Positions 43,217 through 51,145 of a stretch of DNA of 64,000 nucleotides are shown here, piece after piece. Under the pieces are notes generated by a model. The model was not told the DNA's origin. It did not search any database and was given only the letters and a program-made list of their open reading frames with translations. The stretch covers positions 124,001 through 188,000 of the forward strand of contig NZ_RJWA01000007.1 of assembly GCF_003762835.1 (NCBI RefSeq). The letters run 5' to 3'. Position 1 is the first letter of the stretch, and the number at the start of each line of letters is the position of its first letter. The DNA is from Micromonospora sp. HM5-17. GTDB taxonomy: Bacteria > Actinomycetota > Actinomycetes > Mycobacteriales > Micromonosporaceae. The position numbers and the translations under genes are program-made.

Positions 43217-45067
43217 CTACGGGCCGAAGGCCGACAGGAACCGGTCGCGGAACTCGTCCATCCGCCACACCGGTGACTCCCGGACCGGACGCAGCCCGTC
43301 CGACCAGCGCCAACCGGAGATCCGCTCCAGCACCGCCGGGTCCCGGGCGACGATCGAGATCGGGACGTCCCGACTGGCGTTCTCGCCCGTCACGATCGGC
43401 GCCGGCTGGTGGTCGCCGAGGAAGACCAGCACCAGGTCCTCGTCGCCGTACGTCTCCACATAGGAGATCAGTGCGCTCAGCGAGTACTCGATGGAGAGCC
43501 GGTACTGGGTGCGGACCCGGGCGGGGTCGCGGTACACGTCGTCCTTGGCCGGGCCGGCCTTCGCCATGGGGCGGAAGATCGACCCGTCGCCGACCTCGTC
43601 CCAGCCGACCATCCGGGGCAGCGGCGTCCACGGCGAGTGGCTGGAGACGAGCGGGATCTCCGCCATCACCGGGGCGTGGTCCGGGTCGGCCCGCTCCAGC
43701 CGGTGGAACGCCGCCAGGGTGTACTGGTCGGGCATCGGCGCGAAGCCGAACTTCGGCCCCCGGTAGCCGAGGTCCTTGGCCCCGTACATCCGGTCGTTGT
43801 CGAAGAACCCGGCCTCCGGCCACGGCTCGGTGAGGGCCGGCATCACCGTGACGCTGCGCCAGCCGGCGCGCCGGAACGCGCCGTTGAGGGTCAGCCGGTC
43901 GCCCGCGAGCAGGGTCTGGTATCGCTGCTGGTTGTCGGTCCAGGCTCCGGAGAGCAGGGTGGCGTGGGCCAGCCAGCTGCCGCCGCCGGCGGTCGGCGAG
44001 GTGAGGAACGCGCTCCGGGTGCCGTACCCGGCCGAGGCCAGGCGCCGGGTACCGGCGTCGAGGACGGCCGCCACCTGCGGGGCGAACTCCGGATCCTCGA
44101 CCGCGTCCCGCCCGTAGCTCTCGACGAACGCGATGATCACGTCCTTGCCGCGCAGCGCGGTCAGCAGCTGGCTGCCCGGGACGTCCTGGTACGTGTCGAC
44201 GGCGGTCTCGGCGGCGAACTCCTCGCGGTCCCGCATTCCGGCGTGGACCTGGAGTACCCGGTGGTAGGCGAGCCCGCCCGCGCTCTTGGACGCCACCGGC
44301 AGGCCCGGCACGATCTGCACGCCGAGCAGCGCGAGCCCGACCCAGGCGGCGGCGAGGACCGCGGTGCCGCGGGCCGCGTTGGCCCGGTGCCGGGCGACGA
44401 TCCCGGCCAGCCGCCGCACGGCGAGCGCCATCAGCACCGGGATACCGACGGCGAGCAGCACCGCCGCGACCGCGGCGCCGATCGCGGCGGGGCGGCCGAC
44501 CGCGTCGGTGAGGAACGCGACCGCGTCGTCGAGCAGCACCCAGTCGATCGCCGGGTCGAACTGGCGGTCGAAGGCGACGTAGAAGCCCATGTCCAGCAGC
44601 TTCAGCAGGGTCAGCAGACCCAGCCCGACCCCGATCAGTGCCGCCGCGAGCCGGCGGACCCGCCCCGGCACGAGCAGCAGGACGGCGAGACCGAGCACCG
44701 CCTCGAGCGGGAGGCGCAGGAACTGACCCGGGGCGAACCGGGCGAGCTGGTTCGGCGCCACGAGGGCGACGAAGACCAGCAGTCCGGCCAGGACGGTGAG
44801 GATGCCCGTCGCGGCCCGCCGTACGACCCCGCGCCGCCGAGGCGCCTCCGCCGTCGCCGGGCCGTCCGGGTCGGCGTCCGGCCCGGTCGGGGTACGCGCT
44901 CCGGCGTCCGGCCCCGTCGGGGTGCGTGATTCGGTCGGGGTGTCCGGGTCGGCGGTCGGCTCCGGGCCGGCCGGGTGGGGTCCGTCGTCGCCCGCGTGCG
45001 GGGTACGCGACCCGGTGTGCGGCTGCGCCGGGGTGGCGGCGTCCTCGGTGGCCAGGCCCGGCGTCAT
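43217..45067 (-). CDS. Membrane sulfatase/phosphoglycerol-transferase-fold protein
   Basis: A 616-residue protein of the alkaline-phosphatase superfamily. A disordered Pro/Thr/Asp-rich N-terminus (about 75 residues) precedes five membrane helices (from ILTVLAGLLVFVALVAP), then an extracellular catalytic domain with DVIIAFVESYGRD, SPTAGGGSWLAHATLLSGAW (the expected Thr/Ser nucleophile region) and LVLVFLGDHQPAPIV. The layout matches LtaS/OpgB-like enzymes that transfer phosphoglycerol or related groups. ATG 45067 overlaps the upstream CDP-alcohol transferase stop by 4 bp, so both act in the same lipid- or polymer-linked step. Confidence 0.82.
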   Translation of the reverse strand: MTPGLATEDAATPAQPHTGSRTPHAGDDGPHPAGPEPTADPDTPTESRTPTGPDAGARTPTGPDADPDGPATAEAPRRRGVVRRAATGILTVLAGLLVFVALVAPNQLARFAPGQFLRLPLEAVLGLAVLLLVPGRVRRLAAALIGVGLGLLTLLKLLDMGFYVAFDRQFDPAIDWVLLDDAVAFLTDAVGRPAAIGAAVAAVLLAVGIPVLMALAVRRLAGIVARHRANAARGTAVLAAAWVGLALLGVQIVPGLPVASKSAGGLAYHRVLQVHAGMRDREEFAAETAVDTYQDVPGSQLLTALRGKDVIIAFVESYGRDAVEDPEFAPQVAAVLDAGTRRLASAGYGTRSAFLTSPTAGGGSWLAHATLLSGAWTDNQQRYQTLLAGDRLTLNGAFRRAGWRSVTVMPALTEPWPEAGFFDNDRMYGAKDLGYRGPKFGFAPMPDQYTLAAFHRLERADPDHAPVMAEIPLVSSHSPWTPLPRMVGWDEVGDGSIFRPMAKAGPAKDDVYRDPARVRTQYRLSIEYSLSALISYVETYGDEDLVLVFLGDHQPAPIVTGENASRDVPISIVARDPAVLERISGWRWSDGLRPVRESPVWRMDEFRDRFLSAFGP

Positions 45068-45963
45068 CGGGCGAACCCCGTGGCCGGCGAGTGCGTGATC
45101 CGGAGCTGGTCGAGCCGGGCCGGGTCGACGCCGACGCCGTCGACCCGGGCGCCACCGATCCTGGCGCCGGTGATCTGGGCGCTGGTGATCCGGGTGTTGC
45201 CGATCCCGACGTCGCCGAGCCAGCGTGGCGCCGTCCGGTGTGGTGCCGGCCGGACGGGCCGGGCCGCCGCGTCGTCGTGGCGGTGCCGCCACCGCCAGCG
45301 GATGTCCCGGCCGAACGACTCGACGAGCAGCGCCAGCGCCGCCACCAGCACCCCGACCATCACCGACCGGGGCAGCACGTCGGCCGCCGCGACCACCAGG
45401 ACCACGCCCTGGGTCGCCGCCACCACCTTGCGCCAGTAGCGCGGCGGCAACGGCCCGGACAGCCAGCGGAACGGCCCCATCGCCGCGACGAAGGCGTACC
45501 GCATGCCGCCGATCGCGAGCACCCAGAGCCCGAGGGACGGCGCGGCGTAGCTGCTGAGCACCAGCAGCAGGACCGCGTCGACCTCCATGTCGAAGCGCGC
45601 CCCGAGCGGACTCGCCGTCCCGGTCCGCCGCGCCACCTGGCCGTCGACCGCGTCGAGCGCCAGCGCCACCGCGGCCAGCCCGACCAGCAGCGCCACCGGC
45701 ACCGGCCGGGAGAACGACTCGGCGGTCAGGGCCGCCACCCCGCCGACGAGGATGCCCCGGCCCATGGTGACCCAGTCCGCCGGCCCCGGCCCGGACGACC
45801 CCGCCCGAACCAGGCCCCGGACCAGGAGGGCACAGCTGGCCACCCCGTATCCGAGACCCACCAGCCAACCGGCGGGTCCGAGGCCGACCGTCGCGGCGAG
45901 ACCGGCCAACAGGAGGATCTGGACGACCAGTCCGGCGAGCGGACCGGTTTGAACCTTCGACAT
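45064..45963 (-). CDS. CDP-alcohol phosphatidyltransferase with pentapeptide-like tail
   Basis: A 299-residue integral membrane enzyme that moves a phospho-alcohol from a CDP-linked donor to an acceptor. The full active-site motif is present at residues 104-129 (DAVDGQVARR, then GARFDMEVD), with about six helices. The last about 35 residues run in five-residue periods (ITSAQ ITGAR IGGAR VDGVG VDPAR), like a short pentapeptide repeat, which is unusual for this family. ATG 45963 follows GGAGGAACG. It diverges from the dehydrogenase gene across a 150-bp region with a palindrome. Confidence 0.85.
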   Translation of the reverse strand: MSKVQTGPLAGLVVQILLLAGLAATVGLGPAGWLVGLGYGVASCALLVRGLVRAGSSGPGPADWVTMGRGILVGGVAALTAESFSRPVPVALLVGLAAVALALDAVDGQVARRTGTASPLGARFDMEVDAVLLLVLSSYAAPSLGLWVLAIGGMRYAFVAAMGPFRWLSGPLPPRYWRKVVAATQGVVLVVAAADVLPRSVMVGVLVAALALLVESFGRDIRWRWRHRHDDAAARPVRPAPHRTAPRWLGDVGIGNTRITSAQITGARIGGARVDGVGVDPARLDQLRITHSPATGFAR

Positions 45964-46015
45964 CGTTCCTCCGTGACTATCGTTGCGCCCCCGGCGACCG
46001 GTACGGAAAATCCGG

Positions 46016-46032
46016 CCGATCGGTTCGATCGG
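46016..46032. promoter_or_regulatory. Operator-like palindrome in the divergent promoter region
   Basis: CCGATCG-GTT-CGATCGG has perfect 7-bp arms and lies midway between the two divergent gene starts (45963 and 46113). A TTGACA at 46044-46049 follows it and may be a rightward -35 element. A single regulator could thus control both arms of the cluster. Confidence 0.55.
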
Positions 46033-46112
46033 GTTTCCGAGACTTGACAGACTTCGGGGCATAGGCCGGATCAGCCCGGTGATCCCGGGGTCCGGCGAAC
46101 GAGGAGGAGCGG

Positions 46113-47093
46113 ATGACGTACGACGCCCACGCCTTCTGGCTGCGCGCGCCGGGGGAGGGCGAGATCCGTCCGCTGACCCTGCCCGAACCCGGCCCGGCCG
46201 AGGTGCTGGTCCGCACCCGCTACTCCGGAATCAGCCGGGGCACCGAGACCCTGGTCTTCACCGGCCGGGTTCCCGAGAGCCAGTACGCCGCCATGCGCGC
46301 CCCGTTCCAGGAGGGCGACTTCCCCGCGCCGGTGAAGTACGGCTACCTCAACGTCGGCGTCGTCGAGGTGGGACCGGCCGAGCTAGTCGGGCGTACCGTC
46401 TTCTGCCTCTACCCGCACCAGACCGCGTACGTCGTCCCGGCCACCGCCGTGGTCCGCGTACCGGACGGGGTGCCGCCGGCCCGGGCGGTGCTGGCCGGCA
46501 CCGTCGAGACCGCCGTGAACGCGCTCTGGGACGCCCCACCGCTGGTCGGCGACCGGATCACGGTGCTCGGCGCCGGCATGGTCGGCTGCGCGGTCGCGGC
46601 CCTGCTCGCCCGGTTTCCCGGGGTCCGGGTCCAACTGGTCGACACCGACCCCGGTCGGGCCCCGGTCGCCGCCGCGCTCGGCGTCGACTTCGCGCTCCCG
46701 GCCGACGCGGAACCCGGCCGGGATCTCGTGGTGCACGCCAGCGCCAGCGACGCCGGCCTGCAACGGGCGCTCGACCTGCTCGCCCCGGAGGGGACCGTCC
46801 TCGAACTGAGCTGGTACGGCGACCGTGAGGTCCGCCTCGCGCTGGGCGGGGCGTTCCACTCCCGACGGCTGAGCATCCGGAGCAGCCAGGTCGGCACGGT
46901 GGCACCGGCCCGCCGGGCGAGCCGGAGTTTCGCCGACCGGCTCGCCCTCGCCCTGGACCTGCTCCGCGACCCCGTGTTCGACGTGCTGCTCACCGGCCGC
47001 TCCCGGTTCACGGAGCTGCCGGAGGTGCTGTCCCGACTCAGCACGGGCGAGCTGCCCGCGCTCTGCCATGTCATCGAGTACGCCGGAGAGTGA
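46113..47093 (+). CDS. MDR-family dehydrogenase without zinc ligands
   Basis: A 326-residue medium-chain dehydrogenase/reductase. The cofactor site is ITVLGAGMVGCAVAALLARF. The catalytic-zinc motif (GHE-x-x-G) of alcohol dehydrogenases is replaced by KYGYLNVGVVEVG, and the structural-zinc cysteines are absent, so it is a zinc-free or substrate-divergent member. ATG 46113 follows GGAGGAGCGG. First gene of the seven-gene rightward run; the next begins 3 bp after its stop. It probably oxidises or reduces a pathway intermediate. Confidence 0.82.
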   Translation: MTYDAHAFWLRAPGEGEIRPLTLPEPGPAEVLVRTRYSGISRGTETLVFTGRVPESQYAAMRAPFQEGDFPAPVKYGYLNVGVVEVGPAELVGRTVFCLYPHQTAYVVPATAVVRVPDGVPPARAVLAGTVETAVNALWDAPPLVGDRITVLGAGMVGCAVAALLARFPGVRVQLVDTDPGRAPVAAALGVDFALPADAEPGRDLVVHASASDAGLQRALDLLAPEGTVLELSWYGDREVRLALGGAFHSRRLSIRSSQVGTVAPARRASRSFADRLALALDLLRDPVFDVLLTGRSRFTELPEVLSRLSTGELPALCHVIEYAGE

Positions 47094-47096
47094 TTC

Positions 47097-47495
47097 GTGT
47101 TCAGCGTGACCGTCCGGGACCACATGATGATCGCCCACAGCTTCCGGGGTGAGGTCTTCGGACCCGCCCAGCGGCTGCACGGGGCGACCTTCGTCGTCGA
47201 CGCGACGTTCCGCCGGCCCGACCTGGACGCCGACGGGATCGTGGTCGACATCGGACTGGCCGCGGCCGAGCTGAAGGACGTACTCGGCGAGCTGAACTAC
47301 CGCAACCTCGACGACGAGCCGGCGTTCGCCGGGGTCAACACCACCACCGAGGTGCTGGCCCGGACCATCGCCGACCGCCTCGCCGACCGGGTGCACGCCG
47401 GGCGGCTCGGTGCCGGGGCACGCGGACTGACCGGGATCACCGTCACCCTGCACGAGTCGCACGTCGCCTGGGCGAGCTACGAGCGGACCCTCTGA
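47097..47495 (+). CDS. PTPS/QueD homologue lacking catalytic triad
   Basis: A 132-residue homologue of 6-pyruvoyltetrahydropterin synthase/6-carboxytetrahydropterin synthase. The fold landmarks [20 protein letters not shown] and LHES remain. Compared with E. coli QueD from memory, the catalytic Cys is Ala24, the Asp-His pair is Asn67-Tyr68, and one of three zinc-ligand histidines (HGH) is Ala30; His14 and His28 remain. It should not carry out normal PTPS or QueD chemistry. GTG 47097 is 3 bp after the dehydrogenase stop. Role within the cluster is unknown: a binding protein or an enzyme with new chemistry. Confidence 0.85.
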   Translation: MFSVTVRDHMMIAHSFRGEVFGPAQRLHGATFVVDATFRRPDLDADGIVVDIGLAAAELKDVLGELNYRNLDDEPAFAGVNTTTEVLARTIADRLADRVHAGRLGAGARGLTGITVTLHESHVAWASYERTL

Positions 47496-47506
47496 GGGAG
47501 ACCGCC

Positions 47507-48592
47507 GTGCGGACCGTCCACGTCGTCCTGCCGAACGACATCGACGACCCGGGCAGCCCCAGCGGCGGCAACCACTACGACCGCCGACTCTGCCAGGCCC
47601 TGACCGCCGCCGGGTGGGCGGTGCACGAGCACGCGGTCTCCGGCGGCTGGCCCCGACCCCGCGCCGCCGAGCGGACCAACCTGGCGAACGTGCTCGCCGC
47701 GCTCCCCGACGACGCGGTGGTGCTCCTCGACGGGCTGGTCGCCTCCGCCGTACCGGAGGTGCTGGCGCCGCAGGCCCGCCGGCTCCGCCTGGCCGTCCTG
47801 CTGCACATGCCGCTGGACGCCGAGGACCCGGCGCTGGGCCGGGCCGAGCGGACGGCGCTGGCCCACGTGGCGGCGGTCATCGTCACCAGCGGCTGGACCC
47901 GGAGACACCTGCTCGACCGGTACGCGCTGCCGCCCGCCCGGGTCCACGTCGCGGTGCCCGGGGTGGATCCGGCACCGCTGGCGCCCGGCACCAGGGCCGG
48001 CACCGAACTGCTCTGCGTCGCCGCCGTCAGCCGACAGAAGGGGCACGACGTGCTGGCGGCGGCCCTGGCCACGGTCGCCGGCCTGCCCTGGCGCTGCCGC
48101 TGCGTCGGCTCGCTGCGGCGGGACCCGGAGTTCGTCGACCAGCTGCGCCGACGGCTCGCGGCCGACCGGCTGGCCGACCGGGTACGGCTGCTCGGCCCCC
48201 GGACCGGGGCGGCACTCGCCACCGCGTACGCCGAGGCCGACCTGCTGCTGTTGCCGTCGCGCGGCGAGACGTACGGCATGGTGGTCACCGAGGCCCTGGC
48301 ACGCGGGATCCCGGTGCTGGCGACCGCCGTGGGCGGCGTGCCCGAGGCCCTCGGACACGCCCCGGACGGCAGCCGCCCGGGTCTGCTGGTGCCGCCGGGC
48401 GACCCCACCGCGCTGGCCGCCGCGCTGCGGCGCTGGCTCGGCGACGCCGACCTGCGGGCCCGGCTGCGCCTCGCGGCCCAGGGTCGGCGGCGCACCCTCA
48501 CCGACTGGACGGTCACCGCCGCCCGGGTCGCGGACGTGCTGACCGCCCTTCCGACGACTCGTGCCCACCACCCCCACGGGAGACCGAGATGA
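47507..48592 (+). CDS. GT4-family glycosyltransferase
   Basis: A 361-residue retaining GT-B glycosyltransferase. The N-terminal acceptor domain has LPNDIDDPGSPSGGNHYDRR; the donor domain has LLCVAAVSRQKGHDVLAAAL and the GT4 E-x7-E motif in SRGETYGMVVTEALARGIPV. Donor is probably a nucleotide-sugar; the acceptor may be the pyrimidine/pterin made by neighbours or a lipid. Start ATG-equivalent GTG 47507. Overlaps the methyltransferase by 4 bp. Confidence 0.9.
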   Translation: MRTVHVVLPNDIDDPGSPSGGNHYDRRLCQALTAAGWAVHEHAVSGGWPRPRAAERTNLANVLAALPDDAVVLLDGLVASAVPEVLAPQARRLRLAVLLHMPLDAEDPALGRAERTALAHVAAVIVTSGWTRRHLLDRYALPPARVHVAVPGVDPAPLAPGTRAGTELLCVAAVSRQKGHDVLAAALATVAGLPWRCRCVGSLRRDPEFVDQLRRRLAADRLADRVRLLGPRTGAALATAYAEADLLLLPSRGETYGMVVTEALARGIPVLATAVGGVPEALGHAPDGSRPGLLVPPGDPTALAAALRRWLGDADLRARLRLAAQGRRRTLTDWTVTAARVADVLTALPTTRAHHPHGRPR

Positions 48593-49440
48593 CCCTGTCA
48601 GGCCACGGTGTGATCGCCGACCCCGACACCGCCCTCGACTTCGCCGACTGGCTCGCGCTCCGGGAGGCCGCCGACACGGCGGCCCGGGCGGCCGACCTGG
48701 TGGCGCCGATCCGCCGGCACCTGGCCGGGGCACGCCGCGTCGTGGTCCACGATCTCGGCACGGGAACCGGCGCGATGGGTCGCTGGCTCGCCCCCCGGCT
48801 GCCCGGTCCGCAGCACTGGGTGCTGTACGACCGCGACGCCGACCTGCTGGCCCGGGCCCGCGCCGGGATGGTCACGCGGGCCGGCGACGGCACCCCGGTG
48901 ACCGTCGAGACCCGGGAGCGCGACATCACCCGGCTCGGCGTCGCCGACCTTGCCGACGCCACCCTGGTCACCGCCTCGGCGCTGCTGGACATGCTGACCG
49001 CCGAGGAGGTGGCGCGCGTGGTGGCGGTCTGCGCCGACGTGGGCTGTCCGGCCCTGTTCACCATCTCGGTGATCGGCCAGGTGGCGTTCCGCCCGGCCGA
49101 CCCGCTCGACGACGAGATCGCCGAGGCGTTCAACGCCCACCAGCGGCGGACCGTCGACGGCCGGACCCTGCTCGGGCCGGACGCGGTCGACGCCTGCGTC
49201 GCGGAGTTCGGCCGACGGGGCGTGCCGGTCACGGTCCGGCCGAGCCCGTGGCGGCTCGGCGCGGACCAGGCCGGGCTGCTCGCCGAGTGGTTCGCCGGCT
49301 GGCTGGGCGCCGCCCGCGAGCAGCGGCCGGAGCTGACCGACCGGACCCGGGCGTACGCCGAGCGCCGGCGGGCCCAGATCGCCGCCGGCCGGCTGGACGT
49401 CGTCCTCCAGCACCGCGACATCCTCGCCGGATGCCCGTGA
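48589..49440 (+). CDS. Class I SAM-dependent methyltransferase
   Basis: A 283-residue methyltransferase. Motif I is VVVHDLGTGTGAMGRWL, followed by VLYDRDADLLARARAGM and the motif IV region LVTASALLDMLTAEE. ATG 48589 overlaps the GT4 stop (ATGA). Substrate unknown; by context it should methylate the small molecule or glycoside of this cluster. Confidence 0.85.
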   Translation: MTLSGHGVIADPDTALDFADWLALREAADTAARAADLVAPIRRHLAGARRVVVHDLGTGTGAMGRWLAPRLPGPQHWVLYDRDADLLARARAGMVTRAGDGTPVTVETRERDITRLGVADLADATLVTASALLDMLTAEEVARVVAVCADVGCPALFTISVIGQVAFRPADPLDDEIAEAFNAHQRRTVDGRTLLGPDAVDACVAEFGRRGVPVTVRPSPWRLGADQAGLLAEWFAGWLGAAREQRPELTDRTRAYAERRRAQIAAGRLDVVLQHRDILAGCP

Positions 49441-49448
49441 ACTGATCT

Positions 49449-49477
49449 GAACTGTTCCCGACCGGGGCACGTATAGC
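49449..49477 (+). promoter_or_regulatory. Possible internal promoter before the LPG-synthase-type gene
   Basis: TATAGC (49472-49477) is a good -10 element, 17 bp after GAACTG (weak -35). It lies in the only non-overlapping gap of the gene run and would give a very short leader before ATG 49484. Confidence 0.35.
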
Positions 49478-49483
49478 AGGTCG

Positions 49484-50464
49484 ATGGTGACCACGGAGAG
49501 CCTGTCTGCGCAGCGTAGCGGCACCGGATGGGCCTGGGTACGGCTGCTCGCCGGGGCCGGGATCCTCGGTTTCCTGCTCTGGCGGGTCGGTACCGGCCCG
49601 TTCCTCGACGGACTGCGCCTGATCGACGGCACCGCGCTCGCGGCCGCGCTCGGCATCGGCCTGTTCACCACGGTCTGCTGCGCCTGGCGGTGGAGCCTCA
49701 TCGCCGGCGGGCTCGGCGTACGGCTGCCGCTGGCCAGCGCCGTCGCCCGGTGCTACCGCGCGGTCTTCCTGAACGCCACGCTCCCCGGCGGCGTACTCGG
49801 GGACGTGGAGCGGGCCGTGCAGCACGGGCGCGACGCCGGAGACGTCGGCCGGGGGATCCGGGCCGTGGTCTGGGAGCGGACCGCCGGGCAGGTCGTCCTG
49901 CTCGTCGTCGCGGCGGTGCTGCTGCTGGTGCTTCCGTCGCCGGTGCGGCCGTACCTGCCGGGGGTGATCGCGGTGCTGGTGGCGGTCGGGGGAGTCGTCG
50001 CCCTGCTGCTGTGGGCGCTGCCCCGCGCCGGGTCGGCGCGCTGGACCCGCCCGCTGCGCACCCTCGCGACCGACCTCCGGCACGGTGTGCTCGGGCGGCG
50101 TACCTGGCTCGGCGTGGTCCTGGCCTCCGCCCTGGTGGTGGCCGGTCACCTGGCGACGTTCCTGGTGGCGGCCCGGACGGCGGGCGCCACCGCGTCCCTG
50201 GCCGAATTGGTGCCGCTGACGCTGTTGGCTCTGCTAGCCATGGGGGTACCGGCAAATGTCGGTGGCTTCGGGCCGCGTGAGGGTGTGGCGGCCTGGGCCT
50301 TCGGCGCCGCCGGCCTGACCGCCGCCCAGGGGGTCGCCACCGCGATGGTGTACGGGGCGCTGGTGCTGGTCGCCAGCCTTCCCGGCGCCGCCGTGCTGGT
50401 GCTCCGGCGACCCGGCCGGGTGAGGGCCACGTCCCGGGCGGGCCGCAGCCCGGCACCGCACTGA
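49484..50464 (+). CDS. LPG-synthase-TM / UPF0104-type membrane protein
   Basis: A 326-residue polytopic protein with about eight helices, of the family of the membrane part of MprF and many actinobacterial flippase-like proteins. Family segments include FLNATLPGGVLGDVERAVQH, ERTAGQVVLLVVAAVLLLV and GVPANVGGFGPREGVAAWAF. In MprF this part flips modified lipids. Its presence implies that the pathway product is lipid-linked or moved across the membrane. It ends 12 bp before the RibA gene. Confidence 0.85.
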   Translation: MVTTESLSAQRSGTGWAWVRLLAGAGILGFLLWRVGTGPFLDGLRLIDGTALAAALGIGLFTTVCCAWRWSLIAGGLGVRLPLASAVARCYRAVFLNATLPGGVLGDVERAVQHGRDAGDVGRGIRAVVWERTAGQVVLLVVAAVLLLVLPSPVRPYLPGVIAVLVAVGGVVALLLWALPRAGSARWTRPLRTLATDLRHGVLGRRTWLGVVLASALVVAGHLATFLVAARTAGATASLAELVPLTLLALLAMGVPANVGGFGPREGVAAWAFGAAGLTAAQGVATAMVYGALVLVASLPGAAVLVLRRPGRVRATSRAGRSPAPH

Positions 50465-50476
50465 CGAAGGAGAAGC

Positions 50477-51130
50477 ATGTCGGAACCACTGCCGATCGCC
50501 ACCGTCCGAACCCAGGTCACCGTCCCGCTCCGGTTCCCCGACGGGTACGCCACGACCGCGCGGGTCTTCTCCTTCGACGGGCTGGTGGACGCCCGGGAAC
50601 ACCTTGCCTTTGGCCTGGGGGACTGGGTGGCGGCGCGGGACCGGGGCTCGGCCGACGGGCCGGCGACGCTGGTCCGCCTGCACAGCGAGTGCCTGACCGG
50701 TGACGTCTTCGGCAGCCAGCGCTGCGACTGCGGCCCGCAGCTGCGGGAGGCGGTCGAACGGATCTCCGAGGCGGGCGGCTTCCTCCTCTACCTCCGCCAG
50801 GAGGGCCGGGGAATCGGACTGTACCCGAAGCTCGACGCGTACGCGCTCCAGGACACCGGACTGGACACGTACGAGGCGAACGTGGCACTCGGGCACGGCG
50901 AGGACGAACGAGACTACACGGCCGCCGCCCAGATGCTGGCCGCGCTGGGGGTGACGCGACTCGCCCTGCTCAGCAACAACCCCGAGAAGGTCGAGCAGTT
51001 GACCCGGCTCGGGGTGACGGTGACCGAGTCCGTCCCGACCGGGCTGTACGTCTCCCCGGCCAACGCCGGCTACCTGGCGGCGAAGGCGAGCCGAGCGGCC
51101 CGGGCCGCCGACCGTCCCGTCGTCGCCTGA
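50477..51130 (+). CDS. GTP cyclohydrolase II (RibA-type)
   Basis: A 217-residue enzyme that opens the imidazole ring of GTP to a diaminopyrimidine nucleotide. The zinc site is intact (HSECLTGDVFGSQRCDCG), as are the arginine loop RQEGRGIGL and LSNNPEKVE. Tyr122 (in LDAYALQ) matches E. coli Tyr105; its replacement in a Streptomyces paralogue changes the product, so the normal 2,5-diamino product is expected here. It stands apart from any riboflavin operon and lacks the RibB fusion common in actinobacteria, so it probably serves a dedicated pathway. ATG 50477 follows GAAGGAGAAGC. Confidence 0.9.
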   Translation: MSEPLPIATVRTQVTVPLRFPDGYATTARVFSFDGLVDAREHLAFGLGDWVAARDRGSADGPATLVRLHSECLTGDVFGSQRCDCGPQLREAVERISEAGGFLLYLRQEGRGIGLYPKLDAYALQDTGLDTYEANVALGHGEDERDYTAAAQMLAALGVTRLALLSNNPEKVEQLTRLGVTVTESVPTGLYVSPANAGYLAAKASRAARAADRPVVA

Positions 51131-51145
51131 CTCGTCCCCGGCGCC

